Program-made: the position numbers and the translations under genes
Part shown: in pieces, positions 32,979 to 46,472 of the stretch
Position numbering within the stretch: the first letter of the stretch is position 1
Layout of the letters: each line of letters opens with the position of its first letter
Notes under the pieces: generated by a model
Databases searched by the model: none
What the model saw: the letters and a program-made list of their open reading frames with translations, nothing else
Told to the model about the DNA's origin: nothing
Source of the DNA: Trachythela sp. YZ-2020
Taxonomy: Eukaryota; Cnidaria; Anthozoa; Malacalcyonacea; Clavulariidae
Length of the DNA stretch: 64,000 bases
Assembly: GCA_016169945.1 (NCBI GenBank)
Contig: JADLSH010000331.1
Location: 806,001 to 870,000, forward strand
Direction of reading: 5' to 3'

Positions 32979-33316
32979 ATGAGCAGATACATGTACGCTT
33001 AGCGTACCTATATTTTAAATAGTTGGGAAAAACAAAGTGACTAAGGTGAAGGAGCATTATCTTAGCTGTATAAACCTGTGCGTGTATCTTAAAAAAGTAA
33101 TATATCTAACAAGAAATCGAAATTTTAACGAAAAAATTCCATGTTTCTATATATATATATATATATATTGCGCGTTTATGTTGGAGACGTGACCTTAGGT
33201 GACACTTGATACTTTCCAACCAAAAGTCACTGCATGTTTTGCCAGCTATGTGATTTCCATAAAAAGCTCTACAAATAACAAAAATATTTACGCAAAGCGT
33301 ACATGTATCTGCTCAT
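32979..33316. mobile_element. MITE, 338 bp
   Basis: CATGAGCAGATACATGTACG at the left returns inverted, CGTACATGTATCTGCTCATG, at the right. The next bases form GTACGCTTAGCGTAC, itself a palindrome. An AT microsatellite lies inside at 33148-33178. A solo end is at 15308. Confidence 0.85.
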
Positions 33317-34262
33317 GCGTATTTGCATAATTTGCATAATCCTTCGCTCGGATATTTACACCCGGGTATGTGAGAACATAGCGGATTCCAAAGTTGTCCG
33401 CCATTATGTCATGGACGAACATGGTTTTCTACTTTATGCGCATGCGCGAGTTTAGGCCGAGAGAAAACTTTTTTCAAATATAGTTTTGTACATTGTTTTG
33501 TACTCAGGAGTCGGGAAATAATACAGACAAAACAAAGATAAACGAAAATTTTGTAGAGGACTTTCACTTACTAAAGTCAACAGGAAAATAAATCAGTCAG
33601 AATACCGAGAAAGGACAAGGTTTGCGAGTTTTAAAGCGTTTTAAACGCGTAAGTGTCTATTTTGCATACTTACTTTTGCAGTTTTGCCGTCAATTGGCAT
33701 GCACTATACTTTTGTCGTTTTCAAAATGCGTGGTTCATCCTGTGTGGTCAATACAACATTGATTAATCTTAAAAAGTGTTTTAATATTAATTCAAATGCG
33801 TTATAGAATAAGAAACAGCATATTTAATCTCAAAACCTTCATAGTTTAATGACAATTTAGAGTCGATCAAAGCTAAAAGAGTACGTAATACCATACTAGC
33901 TACTTTATATAGTTGAGCAATTGATAATTTTACAGTTAAAAGTACAAACGTTATCACTATTTTGCCATTTTGTACAAAAAATAAAAGAAATATACGGCCG
34001 GTTGCGTGTTACCATGGTTACAGTGATCAACTCAGTACTTCATGTTACAATAACTTTTGGGGGAGTTTAATTGCTTGGTTCTAATGGGCGAGGGGTTTCT
34101 GCATGAATGTATTTCTAGTTGTATAATGAGGTCAATGGCACTCAATGAGTGTACCGGTATGAACGTTTATAATGCTTTTAAAAACTCTGCACAAAGGGGA
34201 TGAGGGCCTATAGCCATTGGGAGCAATGCACTTTTCTCCGCCAAGGCTTGCAAGCTTTAAAA

Positions 34263-34466
34263 AAATATTTAGTCGTCTTACACAGGGTTTCATGAAGCGT
34301 GGGGGGAGCGTTCTGTACACATGGGGAAAATAGGGGATTTGCAAATTCGAGCAACGGGGAAAGATCTAAAAACGTTGTGTAAGACTGCTAAAAATGCTCG
34401 AGAACGCACGCTCCCCCCCCCCCCCACGCTTCACGAAACTCCGTGTAAGACGACTAAATATATTTT
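34263..34466. mobile_element. Hairpin MITE with poly-G/poly-C arms
   Basis: AATATTTAGTCGTCTTACAC and CATGAAGCGTGGGGGGAGCG return inverted at about 34412-34465. Confidence 0.75.
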
Positions 34467-34832
34467 AGGAGCAATGTTTAAAACAATTGTGAAACCTTCA
34501 GATTTTAGTCTTTTACACTTGTGAATAAAGGTTGTATATAACAGCATTATTTACAAACCACATATAAATATTACATACCATCAACTCATTTAGTCCCCCT
34601 AGTCACAGTTTGGGATTGGAATTGAAAGAAATGCCAAACTGTGCTTATATCTTTATACCAATCAAATATAAAAATATATTAGGTGATATTGACTATCAAA
34701 ATGACAATGACGATTTTGACCCAAATAGTGTTGAGAATAAATATTGCATTATTTTTACACATTATTTTAACTTTGTCGAAATAGAAGCTCGAATAATGCA
34801 GGATATTCGTACAATATTTAAAAAGGCTTACC

Positions 34833-35089
34833 TTGTTTCCTGATTCAAATGACATTGATATATAGCAGGTCAAGACAAACAAATACTTTGTGCAAACTGG
34901 CGAATCATTCCCACAGCGTAAAATGCTATCAAACCACTTCCAATACTCTATAAAAATACTCCCTCGACTCTTGCCATGTTCAAAATAATACAGAATATTA
35001 AAACTATCGTTGGTTTGATGGATAATTTTCACCGTCAAATTTAAAATTCGCTCTTCAGTAGTCCGCCATCTTGAAATACTCAACATCAA
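34833..35089 (-). CDS. Possible coding exon, function unknown
   Basis: An open frame of 86 codons begins MMLSISRWRTTEERILNLTV and ends at a good donor, AACAAG|GTAAGC. It has ordinary amino-acid composition (for example YFEHGKSRGSIFIEYWKWF). No upstream or downstream exon and no family were recognised. It could be chance. Confidence 0.25.
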
Positions 35090-35099
35090 TCCAGTTATA

Positions 35100-35905
35100 C
35101 ATCGAATAATAATAATAACAATAATAATAATAATAACAATAAGTCCTATTTTATATAGTTTTGCACTGGCTTTCCGTCATTGGTGGTTATCTTAAAAGGA
35201 GCAAGATCGACCATGGATTAGGTGGGAAATTCTTAAGAAGGCAAGACCATAATAACCCAGCGAGCAATAGATGTAATTTGCATGTGTTTATGGGAAGTTT
35301 ATTATTATTTATAAGCCACATTCATCGCCTTTAAATAAGCGTAACGACCTTGTGACTGCATCTAGGCATTTCAGCAAATTTATACTTATAGTATGAGCGT
35401 TTATATATACTTTACAGAAATAGATTTTTAATTGATAGAATTTCAATAGGGCAATTAACCATATCATCATGTCATGCATGGCTTCCTGTTGTAAGCATAT
35501 ATAAACACGTTCATAGTTTAGACATTTAGATATGAAGAATGTGTATGCAGTACGCACGAAACTGTACAGCAATCAAAATGTTTTAAAAAACGTTTGCTTT
35601 CTTTGATTACTTTATATAAATATATATATATATCATTTGCTCCAACTATATGTTGTAGAGCACTCTTTGTGTTTCGTAGATCTAAACCTACACGTATATA
35701 TATATATACTTATAGTTTATGTTCAACCGACACTTAAACATCGTCGCCTGATGATCGCATTAAGCGTGAAACTCGGAGTTGTGACTCAATTTTAAGTAAA
35801 GAAATTTTACATTCGCTCTGCTATATTGGTATTGAGCACTCTTGTTGCACTATAAAACTCAAACTTTACTATTATTATTATATATATATATATATATATA
35901 GCTAT
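35100..35905. repeat. Microsatellites and AT-rich sequence
   Basis: AATAAC/AAT repeats at 35106-35142, AT dinucleotide runs near 35620-35640 and 35697-35710, and TA repeats at 35868-35902. Between them, CGCCTGATGATCGCATTAAG then CGTGAAACTCGG (35747-35780) looks like a Penelope-type 3' signature but has no coding support. Confidence 0.6.
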
Positions 35906-38900
35906 ATAACCACTATACTAAGATTAAGAAATGCTTTCATCACTCATATTTGGATTATTAATTAATTACAAAACAATTTGCAATTAGTTGCATGTCCATT
36001 TTGGACATTTTTATTCTAGTTTTTACGATTTTCGCTGATTTCGCATAATTATTGCTCAAAACAACGAGAATGAGCACGACAACCTGCTGTAAATTAAAAC
36101 AGCCACTTTAGCCAACCCTTTGGAACTTCTCGCTGAATAGCGGATGGTCTATTTTGAGGAATAGCGGAAACTTAAGACGGAATGATTTGAATTTTTCAGT
36201 AACTAAAGGATATTATATTTTAAAGTTCGCAAGCCTCTGCGCAAGACGTTGACATTACCAGAAATGTGGGACAGGATGGCGACGAGCATGCCCGCACTAC
36301 GCCAATATGGCGACCAAATTTTGCTATAAAATGTATTGGAGTTGACAAAAATATCAAAATTTCACCTATTTGGTTAAATAATTCATGATTGCGGAGCTCG
36401 ATGTTAGCAGCGACGTGAATAAGCAATATTTGTAGACCAAAATAGCCAGCATTTCCCCACGTCTAGGAGGTTCCCGAGATTGATGCAATTTCACTGCCAA
36501 TTCGATGCATTGTACAATAGAATCTATAGTAATTTAGGTCGCACATGAGATAAAACGTCGTCGAATAGTCCAACATCCTCTCGAGCGATGTAAAGTGCGG
36601 AGCTCGCTATGAATTTGGTGATGTTTGAACTGTTAATTTAGCTAAAATAAGCGAAGGTTATTCCACGGCAAACTGGTTCCAAAATCGTTTGAAAATTCGC
36701 CTTTTTCGTAGTTCTAAGAGTCGTCAATATGGCGTCTTTAAATCTAAATTTTTGCGCAAAGACAAGCTTGATAAAGTTTGATATGCCGCTTCGAGCAGCC
36801 ATGTCTATTTGGTATTAGCAAGGCTAGTTTCCAGTCTTTTACTACAGAAAAACAGAGAGATTTGCGTGATCTGGTGACCTGGTTTCGTGTCGAATTAGTA
36901 ATTTGCGTGCATATATTTCGAGCTATTTTCCATGGCAAAACATGTACAGACAAAAGGTCAGCAAGTATCAGGTGTCAGGTCATGCTCGGATTTCATACTA
37001 CAATCGCGGGATAAAAACATGCATTCTTCCCTTAAATTTCTCGTTTCTCGCTTTATATATAACATTCTTAAAATATACGCACAGCTTTATACTCCTGCGA
37101 TATTGCGCTATCTCCTGTTGTGGATATTTGTTATGGTAGTGATAAAAAGGTTCGGTACTTTTGGCCTCAAATTCGCATGACTTTGCATCCATTACTATAA
37201 AATTATCGCGAAATAAGCCTGCGCCCCGTGTTTGAACCGTTTTAACGCTGTTTTACCGTGCGCAATGTTAAATTATATTCGCAGATTCAAAACGACTGGG
37301 TTCTTGCGAACATTTTGGTAGGAAAAAGAAGCCGTCTGCCGTAGGAAAATTCCCCGTAGAATGCTATTATAAAGTGAATACCCGCTGAGCAAATTGATTA
37401 TCTGAAAATGCCTACTGAGCTGTCTATTGGTTTTGATTCAGTTTCATTACGTTTTCGCCTGAGTTTGTTTGTGTGTGTATGAGCATGATTTTTAACAACA
37501 TTTTAGTGGAATTTTTGGAGCTAATGGCCTATTGCCATAGGCCAAGGACAAATCCGATAAACTTTTCGTTCAATTTTTAATAAAATTTCGTTGAGAAATT
37601 TACAAAATTTAGTCTCAGACTGGCTTTCCTTTGCTGAAAGGAGTTAAATGCGTAATTATTATTAGCTGTCATGATTAATTTACGCATGATTACTTGAACT
37701 AATTTGCTTGCGGAGATATACAGTCTCACAGTATAGTTCTAGTATAAAACACCAATGATTCATAGCATGAATATAAACCAAAATATTGCATGTGTGGGGG
37801 GGCTAAATCCCTGTATGTACATAAAAAATATTCAGTATAAAAAAGGATGGATGAATTCATTTATTCAATAAATATAATCAAAATATATATTTCAACTTCA
37901 TTGCAATTAACATAAAACATGTAAAATAAAAGTACTTCTTCAATGCATGGATATTTGATAGATATAAACCCCCATTTAATAATTTGAAATATGTGGATTA
38001 TATCTGAAACACGCGAGTCTTTCAATTTCATCTTGATTTGATTTTGCATAAAGATTATTGGACTTATATACCAGATTTGACGTTTTCCTGATATTTAGGG
38101 GAAACTTGGTTACATTCCCTTTGTCCTATATTGGAGATTTATGGTGGAACCTTGCATTCAACAATGGTGTGGATATATAAAATACAATAAATTCAAAAGG
38201 ATGCTTTATCTACCACCATATTTTTCAGCCGATCAATGGAGACATATGTTGAAATTCAAACCGACCAAGCCTATGTAGAACTTCTTTCCGAAATAAATTT
38301 TTCAGCAGAGTTGTGCTTATGGTATATATCGAACAGTAAAACGGACGAAGTCAATTGATCTCCATCTGCGCTATCATTAATAAAATATAAACTTCAAGAA
38401 TACTATTTGGACAAACGTAGAATATGTTTTGATGTTAATAGGCGGAAGACGTGGAAAACTGTGTGCAAAATGTTGCTCGTGTACTTATGTGATGTTGTTC
38501 TTAATATGTTGTCTGCGCCATCAATCCATTATTTATTATTATTATAGTGATTGTAAAATAAATAGAAAAACACAACAGACAAGACGCAACACTTCGCCAG
38601 TAGCATTCCTTAAAAATAGATCATATAAGACCTTACCTGCCAGGAAAGGTAGAGAAAAGTTGCAGAAATGCCAGAAATATAATCGATTTCATCTTGAAAT
38701 TTTCGCCAACCAGCTGGTAGAACTTTGTGCAAGCATCTGACTATATATGATCTGCGCTGTGTAATTATATATTGCTGTTTGTTACATTACGTGCAACGAT
38801 CACGTCTTAGTTCAGAAATTGATATCGCGCCAATAGAAAAGACAGGGGGGTCCATAAGATAATTTAAAACCACTGTTGTCAGTTTTGTCTTGGGTTTTTG

Positions 38901-38980
38901 CCCACTGTAAATTGAACAAGATTAATTGAAACATCACGTGCATGCTGAGATCACGTTGTAGTTTCATAAACTGACGTTTG
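35906..38980. other. No gene found
   Basis: I checked both strands for coding motifs and splice-compatible frames and found none that I can support. Short open frames have no recognisable domain. Confidence 0.4.
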
Positions 38981-38987
38981 GCCAATA

Positions 38988-39390
38988 GTAAGGTCACAAG
39001 GGTTAATAAGACAATATGAAACTATTATTATGATTTAGAAAATATTTCATCACTCCTATTTCGATTATTAATTAAAAAAAACTTTTAAGTACATCTTGAA
39101 AGATAAGGTTCTGACATTGAAGTGGGAATGACATGCATGTACTGTCTGGATAGAAATTATAAATGCCCTTTTTATATAATCTTGCATTGAATACCTGATA
39201 GGTCACACTAATATGGCAGCCTCAAATCTCATGAGCTGGTGTCTAAAATGTTTAAATGGTTCGAGTACAGGTCCGAGTACAGGTTCCTAGAACAATTAAA
39301 ACATAGGTCACAAGGGTTAATAAGACCATATGAAACAAATATTATGATTTAGAAATTATACTCGTATTTTGGATTATAAATTAATTAACT
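38988..39390 (+). repeat. Pair of direct repeats, about 85 bp each
   Basis: AAGGTCACAAGGGTTAATAA at 38990 recurs as TAGGTCACAAGGGTTAATAA at 39305, both followed by TATGAAACWATTATTATGAT-type sequence and TTAATTAA. A weaker third piece lies at 35925-35965. Confidence 0.65.
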
Positions 39391-39399
39391 AATAATCCA

Positions 39400-40790
39400 A
39401 TGGTGGTTTTATGGGTTGAGTCATTTTGATGTAACACAGATGGCACAGTACGCGGCAATGGGAAGCTTTTTGTAATCTTATTTTTGCTGTACGTCATTTC
39501 CTACAGGCCGAGGACGATTTTATCCCACCAGTGCGGAAATTATTTCCTCGTAAATTATACAGCTAAATATTCCCCTGCGGTTTTTGACGCTTATAAATTT
39601 TTATTGTAGAGGTCAAGCACCGATATATACTTCGGTGTGCTATATACTAATATAAAAGAGTCAATTTGCAACTGCCTTATTGTAGAAATGAATGTTTCGT
39701 GAACTATATATCAGTAAGTGAGATACAGATTTTATCTTGACTAGCATCAGCTTTTCCTTCCCTCTTCTCTTCCAAAACAGCTTGTACGTATACTTAAAAT
39801 AGTTGATAAACAGGAACATTCAAGTGTATGCAGTTGTATGCAGTTGACACATACGTATTTATATGTACGTATGGGTTCAACGCAACGCAAGGCGCAGCGT
39901 ATGATGGATTTACAGCAACTCGCGTTCGGTTACCAGAGTAGCAAGCAAAAACATGAATGATGTTAATCCTGGTCGATGTGAACGAACAAACTTTAAATCT
40001 AAATATGTTTACCATATGTCTATTCTAAACAGCAGGCACGAACCGTTTCGAAATCACTCAATCGGGAAATATGTAAAAACAAATCAAAATGCTTTTGCAA
40101 ACTTATACTGGATCAAGGCCATTGATATAATCGATCGGCTAACCCTCTAACTCCGTCCGGTTATTTATATGTACACTCAAGCAATAGAAAGCTATTTAAT
40201 TTGAAGAGTCGATCAGTTAAAACGGGACGGACGGTTTTACACATTCAGCGCATGCTTGAATTCAAGTTCACTGAATAACTGGTAGCAACATTGCGGGGAA
40301 ATGTCTGCGCATGCGCACGAAGTTAAAATGGGAAGAAATTTATTTTCCAAATTTGAAAACAAAAACATGGCCAAAGATTTTACACATTCAAGATAACTCA
40401 GAAACAAGAAAGAAAATAAGGCAGACGGGTAGACCAGACCTTATCATCAGTATTCCAAACATTTATCGCATTCATCATTGTTTGTACGGGGATGTATCGG
40501 GCACTTCGTGCAAAATTGTCAATTACACAAGTTTAGACAAAAAATATTAGCAAATTCTCAGGAGTATATGTTATCTTTCGAGTAACTCATGAGGTATATT
40601 TATTATTTAGGCAGAAAATGTGGATCAAATAAACCTAAGAAAATCAACCTTGCCTGGTTCCATAATCATGATAATTTTTACACGAAGAATCGCCAGCCAC
40701 CTTTAGTTCATTTTCTTGCATGATACTATTTCTTGAACTTGTGAAGTATAATTATTTTTAGTTTTTAAGTTGACACATTAAATTTATCAT
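39400..40790. other. No gene found
   Basis: An open frame at 40311-40550 (MRTKLKWEEIYFPNLKTKTW) has no recognised domain. Nothing else is supported. Confidence 0.35.
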
Positions 40791-40796
40791 ACACAA

Positions 40797-40935
40797 TTTA
40801 AGACCTACCCAGGAACGATTGCGAAAAATGCAACACTAGGTCCTCTGGAAGGAATTGAACCCACGGCCCTGCGATTCCGGTGCAGCGCTCTAACCAACTG
40901 AGCTACAGAGGCCAGTTGCTAAGCTGTAACCGTAA
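40797..40935 (-). mobile_element. tRNA-derived SINE (family S)
   Basis: The minus strand 40913-40839 is tRNA-like: A box TAGCTCAGTTGG, B box GGTTCAATTCC, acceptor pairing CCTCTG with CAGAGG. The acceptor ends mispair and the anticodon loop lacks U33, so it is not a working tRNA. The body GTTGCATTTTTCGCAATCGT followed by TCCTGG recurs in the copies at 41075 and 57.4 kb. Confidence 0.75.
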
Positions 40936-40940
40936 GTTAT

Positions 40941-41256
40941 GTATATATAGGTTATCGGGTGTGCGGGTTTTGGTAAGGTAAACTTCAAAGATTTTTTTTT
41001 GCACTTCACTTGGTTGAACTAGAATACTGGGTTTGGTGGATAATCCAAGTGAGTAGATATATACAAAATTTAAGACCTAGCCAGGAACGGTTGCGAAAAA
41101 TGCAACACTAGGTCCTCTGGCAGGAATTGAACCCACGGCCCTGCCAGAAGATCTACTCACTTGGATTATCCACCAAATCCAGTATTCTAGTTCAACCAAG
41201 TAAAGTGCAAAAAATCTTTGAAGTTTACCTTATCACAACCCGCACGCCCGATAAAT
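40941..41256. repeat. Inverted repeat around a second SINE piece
   Basis: GGTAAGGTAAACTTCAAAGA..CAAGTGAGTAGAT (40970-41060) returns inverted at 41146-41250. The spacer at 41075-41145 is a SINE family S fragment containing the B-box end. Confidence 0.8.
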
Positions 41257-43960
41257 TAGGGATTAAAAAGGCACAAAAACGGTTGAAAATTTTTCAGAAA
41301 TGGTCCACAATGATAGATAGGTTGGGTTTTCGCAGTTCTACTTCACTTTTGTCCTGGATTTGGTATAAAAGGGAAGGTTTTTGTCAAGCTGCTTTGACGA
41401 CAATGGCTTTTTCATCGTTGGATTTTTCATCTTGAAACAAATATCAGGCAGTTTTTGTTCGAAGGTACTGTTTGAATACTTTCGTTGTGTTATTTGTTGT
41501 TCAATGGTTGCTGGTAAAAAAATTCAGACAATCTCTCAACAAATGCATATAAACATGCCGTATTTGTGTAGGTTTTTGTCGTCGCATCTTGACAGGTTAA
41601 AAACTATAGACATAGTGCTAGTGATTTGGTTTGTGTTTAAATAGAGTTTTATACCTTTGAATGTCAAAATAGCACAGATTTTCGCATTTCTTGTCGCCGT
41701 TGAATGCGAACTTTCAAGCAAAAAAGGATATTTCAAACTCAAAAACAGCTACACGAATCTTTACTCGCCGTTTATGTCCCGTTGTCATTTGTTGGGTGGC
41801 TTTTTCCATCTCGTTTAGGTCCAATTCTTCTTGCTTTCTGACAGATATTTGATTTAAAACTATTTTAATTTTGTTCATATTGTATTGAGAATTCCGAGAA
41901 AAATTTAACAATCAGGAACGAAGGGAGAAAATCAAAACAGTGGCCGTGCATTATTCTGTCATAAAGCACGCGCAAATTGCTCGTTAGATGCAACCAGAGC
42001 GCAGTAAAACACTGGCGGTGAAACGGCTATGGCGCTCCTGATCTATGTGTGATGCGCGGACCCCCCGTGTCTGTAGAGTCTTGAAAAAAAACCTCAACAA
42101 AACAAAACTCTAAAAGAACGGCTCAAAATTTACTATTGATAAAGTTTTATACTCCTGACAAATACCACAAACAATTGCATCTGTGAACCGAAATGGGTTG
42201 AAAACTTTTACATATCGAAAAAATGGTAGGAACTGAAACATATTGTGAAATTTAATATCAAACAGAACTGTCAAAAATAATCTGCGTGTTTTAATTCGAA
42301 ACGAAACTAGTCGAATGTTAAAAGTGGCATGGAAACTTATGAGCTAGCTTTAGTCAAGGATAAGAACTAGATAAAGGTAAGTGCTATTTTGTCTATCACC
42401 ACATCAGAAAAGGTAAGATTTCATATACTCATATATCAGTATTAAAAACATGTTGGGACCGACTTTTAATAGTCGTTTTCATGACTTTTTTCACAGTCTG
42501 TGATATAAGAAGGAAAATACCAGCTTGTTATCTTATAATTTTGAAGCCATATTAGACAGCGCTTAAGTTGACCCGCCTAATGGACCTTTGAAATAGTTAA
42601 AGTGTTTTATTTATCAAAACCTGCAAGTAGTTTTGAAATTGATTTGTTATAATAGAACACGAATCGAACGAATCGTCCCGTGATGGAAAACATTTTTTAC
42701 GACTATCGACCTTTTAAGGAGGCTCCACAACTTTTTTCATTATAATCGAAAATCTTTGAAATACAAACAGTACGTCTGTTCTTAACCAGTTTGTAATTTC
42801 TGTTTTAGTATGTTTTTTTGCGTATTTACATTCAGTATTATCTTTTAGAATGTCCAAAATCGTCGACTTGTGGCAGATTAAAAATTCCAAAATAATTATA
42901 TTTTATGCTCTACTCAAGGCAGTCTAGAACTGTCAAAGTAATATAATTTTTTAAAGCAATTAAAAGTTTAAAAACTGCTGCATACAACTACAGTACAGAC
43001 AGACACGACTTACGAGTTGTCTTATGAAATTTGGAATTGCATGTTTGAATGTTTTGAATATCAACAATAAAAACAATTTTAAGAGACGTTGGATTAATTC
43101 AATGCGTAAACCACAGACAAACCAGACCAGAAAAAATACCACCAACAAACAATATTGGGTCCAACAAGCCAAGGATAACGAAAACGAAGCGAATTTTACT
43201 CGCAATTGTAAAACATTTTGAAAAATAAACAGCCTGTTTTACAGCAAGCGGCAGAAAATGGCATTTTGAGGTTCTTTTTTCTCGTTCGTTTCTTCGGTGA
43301 CAAAAAATCCCTATTGTAGTTTTTGTGAAACAAAATTTTCGCTATTAAAAAAACTACACTATGGATTTTCAAAAAAAATTCTGAGAAAACTCAGAATCTG
43401 ATGATGTACTTTCTGCAACAAAAGAGTAGGTCACTGACCCTATTTTTCCGCCATCGGTACTTCTTTGGCTAAAACTGTCAAGATAAATTATGACGTCGTG
43501 TCGCCATGGCAACGTCAAGAGTAAAAAACTTGTGTTGAAATTATTGCTTGATATACGAGGAATAAAGCGCTTAGTTTTCTAAGCTTATAAACTTTCAAAG
43601 AGCTTTCAATTCAAAAAACACTGTTCAAATTTATATCTGCTGTGTAGCCTTTTGAAAGGTCTACAGCTAGGTGCAGTCAGATTGACTCATAGTCAGATGT
43701 TTTTTTATGAGAACGTTTATAGTTTGCTCACAAAAATGATTAATTGTACAATTTCAGAATTCAATTTTTTGCCCACGGTTTTGAATATATTAATTACATG
43801 GCATAGGGTTTTTGCCCAAAAATATTATATATATTCATGGAGATAAGCTTATATTACTTTAGCTTAATTTTCAAGGTACATACGCGCCAGATTTTCTCAA
43901 TTTTATGCAGTTTATTGCCTCTTACTCCGTAGACGTGGTCTGCTTTATATAATATATACT
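41257..43960. other. No confirmed gene; one coding-like start
   Basis: On minus, 41881 downward reads MNKIKIVLNQISVRKQEELD and so on to about 41770, with charged, coding-like composition and a possible GTAAAG donor. No partner exon found. The rest is AT-rich without recognised features. Confidence 0.3.
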
Positions 43961-43964
43961 TGTT

Positions 43965-44260
43965 GTATACAGAAAAATCAGCGACTTCACGATTATTTTC
44001 GTTTTATGAAAAAGCACAAAAAAGTACACAGTTTCAATTTAACGTGAGACACAAAGCCTAGTTTAATATCCACTGTTTGGCGGGTTCAAAGTTATCTCAG
44101 CCTACCTCACTGGCCAGAAAACACTATTTTAAGTGCGTGCGCGCTTTAAATTTTATGGCAAAAATTCTGATCAAAAACAAAGCAAAATGCATTTCCTCTC
44201 ATCTACAGTCGCTTCATGTAGTTTGTAGGAGAATAATACACCAATTGTATCTGAGAATTC
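43965..44260 (+). repeat. Duplicated block, copy 1 (with empty hAT site)
   Basis: It contains AATTTAACGTGAGACACAAA, CCTACCTCACTGG, CAAAGCAAAATGCAT and GGAGAATAATACACCAATT. The last is the unfilled counterpart of the MITE site in copy 2. Confidence 0.8.
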
Positions 44261-44974
44261 TGCTCTAGATAGATGTACACTGTCGCATTAATTAACTACT
44301 CGTGTTCAACTAAGCGCTTGTTTGGTTTGAGTACACAATTTAGCAGTCGCTTGATCCATTGCTCGTATACGAATAATAGCCGGAAGTTTATTGCCATGCG
44401 GTAAACTATCCCTAAATGTAAGATAATTAAACCAAAATAGTTGCGACGCACGTTTTTCTGACTACCAGTCCACATTAAAAAATTACAATTGTCTTGGGCG
44501 TAATTGATAAAAGCTAAAAACACAATAAACCTTAGGGAATTAAAGATGCTATACCCAAACGCACATATATTCTCTTAATTATTAACTTAACAATTTAACT
44601 AATTATCAAATTTAACACGAACTAGATTGGTTGGAAATGTTGTATTACATCTGCTATTCACAATATAAAGATAAATACATCGCCCTTAGTATTCTTTGCC
44701 TATTATTTTGAAAAATTTGAGGTATAGCGTGCAGACAATCCTTTCCAAATGTGTTGAGACAGATGCCCCAAATACCTATTATATTGAGGAACGTCGATCC
44801 CCCACACCCTATATTCAATGTTGTGTCCAAATATTATCTTATTTGATGCGGTATGGTCTTACAATTGGGAAAACAACATTGATTGGGGAGGGGGGGGGGG
44901 AAGGGACATTAATGTGTGTTACAAGTGTACAGATTGACCTATGATCTAAAACTGCAGGTGTCCCAACAACTTTT

Positions 44975-45570
44975 CATACGTGCGCGCTTTCAATTTTATA
45001 GCAAAAATGTGATCAAAAACAAAGCAAAATGCATGTTCTCTCATCTACAGTCGCTTCATTTAGTTTATAGGTGAATAATCAGTAGCGTAGCCAGCCCGCC
45101 GATTTAGTCCCGCTATGCAAATTTGTTCGTTTTCATTGACGGTGAAAACAATGAATTTCTAAAGAAATGAATAATGTAATGATTTCAAATTTGCATAGCG
45201 GGACCAAATCGGCGGGCTGGCTACGCCACTGGGAATAATACACCAATTTTAGCCATATGGGCGGATACTAGATACTTCAATAGACATGAAAAGTATTTAG
45301 TTGAGACAGGAAGTGATTTTGTTCCATTGATAATTGAAAATTTGTGTTGTTTAATATCGCCTCCTCGCCATAAATAATCAGCCGCGAATCTATTGTTGTG
45401 CGGCTGTCGTTGTATACTGAAAACTATAAAGACTGCACGATGTTCTCGTTTTATGAAAAAAGCACAAAAGAGTACACTTCAATTTAACGTGAGACATAAA
45501 GCCTAGTTAAATGTCCACAGTTTGGTGTGTTCACATTTTTCTCAACCTACCTCACTGGGCGTTTTCAGAT
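44975..45570 (+). repeat. Duplicated block, copy 2 (parts in swapped order)
   Basis: The CAAAGCAAAATGCAT part (44975-45255, split by an hAT MITE) comes before the AATTTAACGTGAGACATAAA part (45408-45570), the reverse of copy 1. This suggests a tandem unit cut at different places. Confidence 0.7.
45080..45231. mobile_element. hAT-like MITE, 152 bp
   Basis: The ends are CAGTAGCGTAGCCAGCCCGC and its inverse GCGGGCTGGCTACGCCACTG. The duplication is TGAATAAT on the left and GGAATAAT on the right (7 of 8). The empty site is seen at about 44230-44248. It is the same terminal type as 23961-24113. Confidence 0.92.
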
Positions 45571-45649
45571 ACCTTTTGAGGGGGGAGGGAGCTTATTGGA
45601 GAGGGAGGGTTTATATGTGAACGGGGACTTATTTGAGCGGGGGCTTATT

Positions 45650-46472
45650 TATCCCCGAGCCGGCGCGAAGCGCCGTGCGAGGGTACTAATTCCGCTCGGA
45701 TATTTACACCCGGGTATGTGACAACATAGCGGAATGCAAAGTTGTCCGCTGTTATGCAATGGACGGTTTTCTACGTTATGCGCATGCGCGAGTGCAGCCC
45801 GAGAGAAAACTGTTTTGTACTCGGGAGTCGGGACATAAACAGACAAACAAAGTCTCTAAAACGACATAAATGAAAATTATTCAGAGGACTTTCACATGTT
45901 AAAATTACAGGAGGAAAAAAACAGTCAAAAGACCGAAGGAAGACAAGATTTTCGAGTTTTAAAGCGTTTTAAACGCGTAAGTGTCTATTTTGTATACTTG
46001 CTTTTGCCGTATTGGCATGCTGTATATTATAGTTTGTGGATTTGAAAATGCGTAGGTCATCCTGTGTGGTCAATACAACATTGATTAATCTTAAAAGGTA
46101 TTTTAGTATTAATTCAAATACGTTATAGAATCAGAAACAACATATTAAATCTCAGAAACAAGTGCGAAAAGAAGTATAAAAATACTGTTAAAAAACAGTT
46201 GAAGTTTTACGAAAATTTCGAAATGTTTTGTGATACTTCTAAGGTTGAATTTGACAGTAAATCAAAGCTAAAAGAGTACATAATTTTACAGTTAAAATTA
46301 ACAAATCTTATAAATCTTTTACCACATTTAACAAAATAAAAGAAATATACAGTGTTGCGTGTTACCATGGTTACAGTGATCGACTCAGTACTTCATGTTA
46401 CAATAACTTGAGGAGGAGTAAATTGTGTGGTTCGAATGGGCGAGGGGATTCTGCATGCATGTATTTCTAGTT
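45650..46472 (+). mobile_element. Repeat family X, right-end copy
   Basis: It starts with the GGCGCGAAGCGCC hairpin and GGATATTTACACCCGGGTAT, and runs in parallel with 33345-34113 (TGTGTGGTCAATACAACATT, GTGTTACCATGGTTACAGTG) to GCATGCATGTATTTCTAGTT. Confidence 0.75.

Larger units (their letters stand above)
31107..34115 (+). mobile_element. Repeat family X, copy with both ends
   Basis: The left end is CTAGAAACACATGCATGCAG at 31107 onward. The right end is the inverse, GGCGAGGGGTTTCTGCATGA then ATGTATTTCTAG, at about 34089-34113. Three later insertions lie inside: the Harbinger MITE 31151-31764, a Penelope fragment 32391-32700 and the MITE 32979-33316. Without them the element would be about 1.8 kb. 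No transposase is seen, so it is non-autonomous. Confidence 0.65.

Noticed and set aside
40839..40913. tRNA gene on minus
   Set aside because: A and B boxes are good, but acceptor pairing is off, the anticodon loop lacks U33, and several copies share the same non-tRNA body. It is a SINE head.
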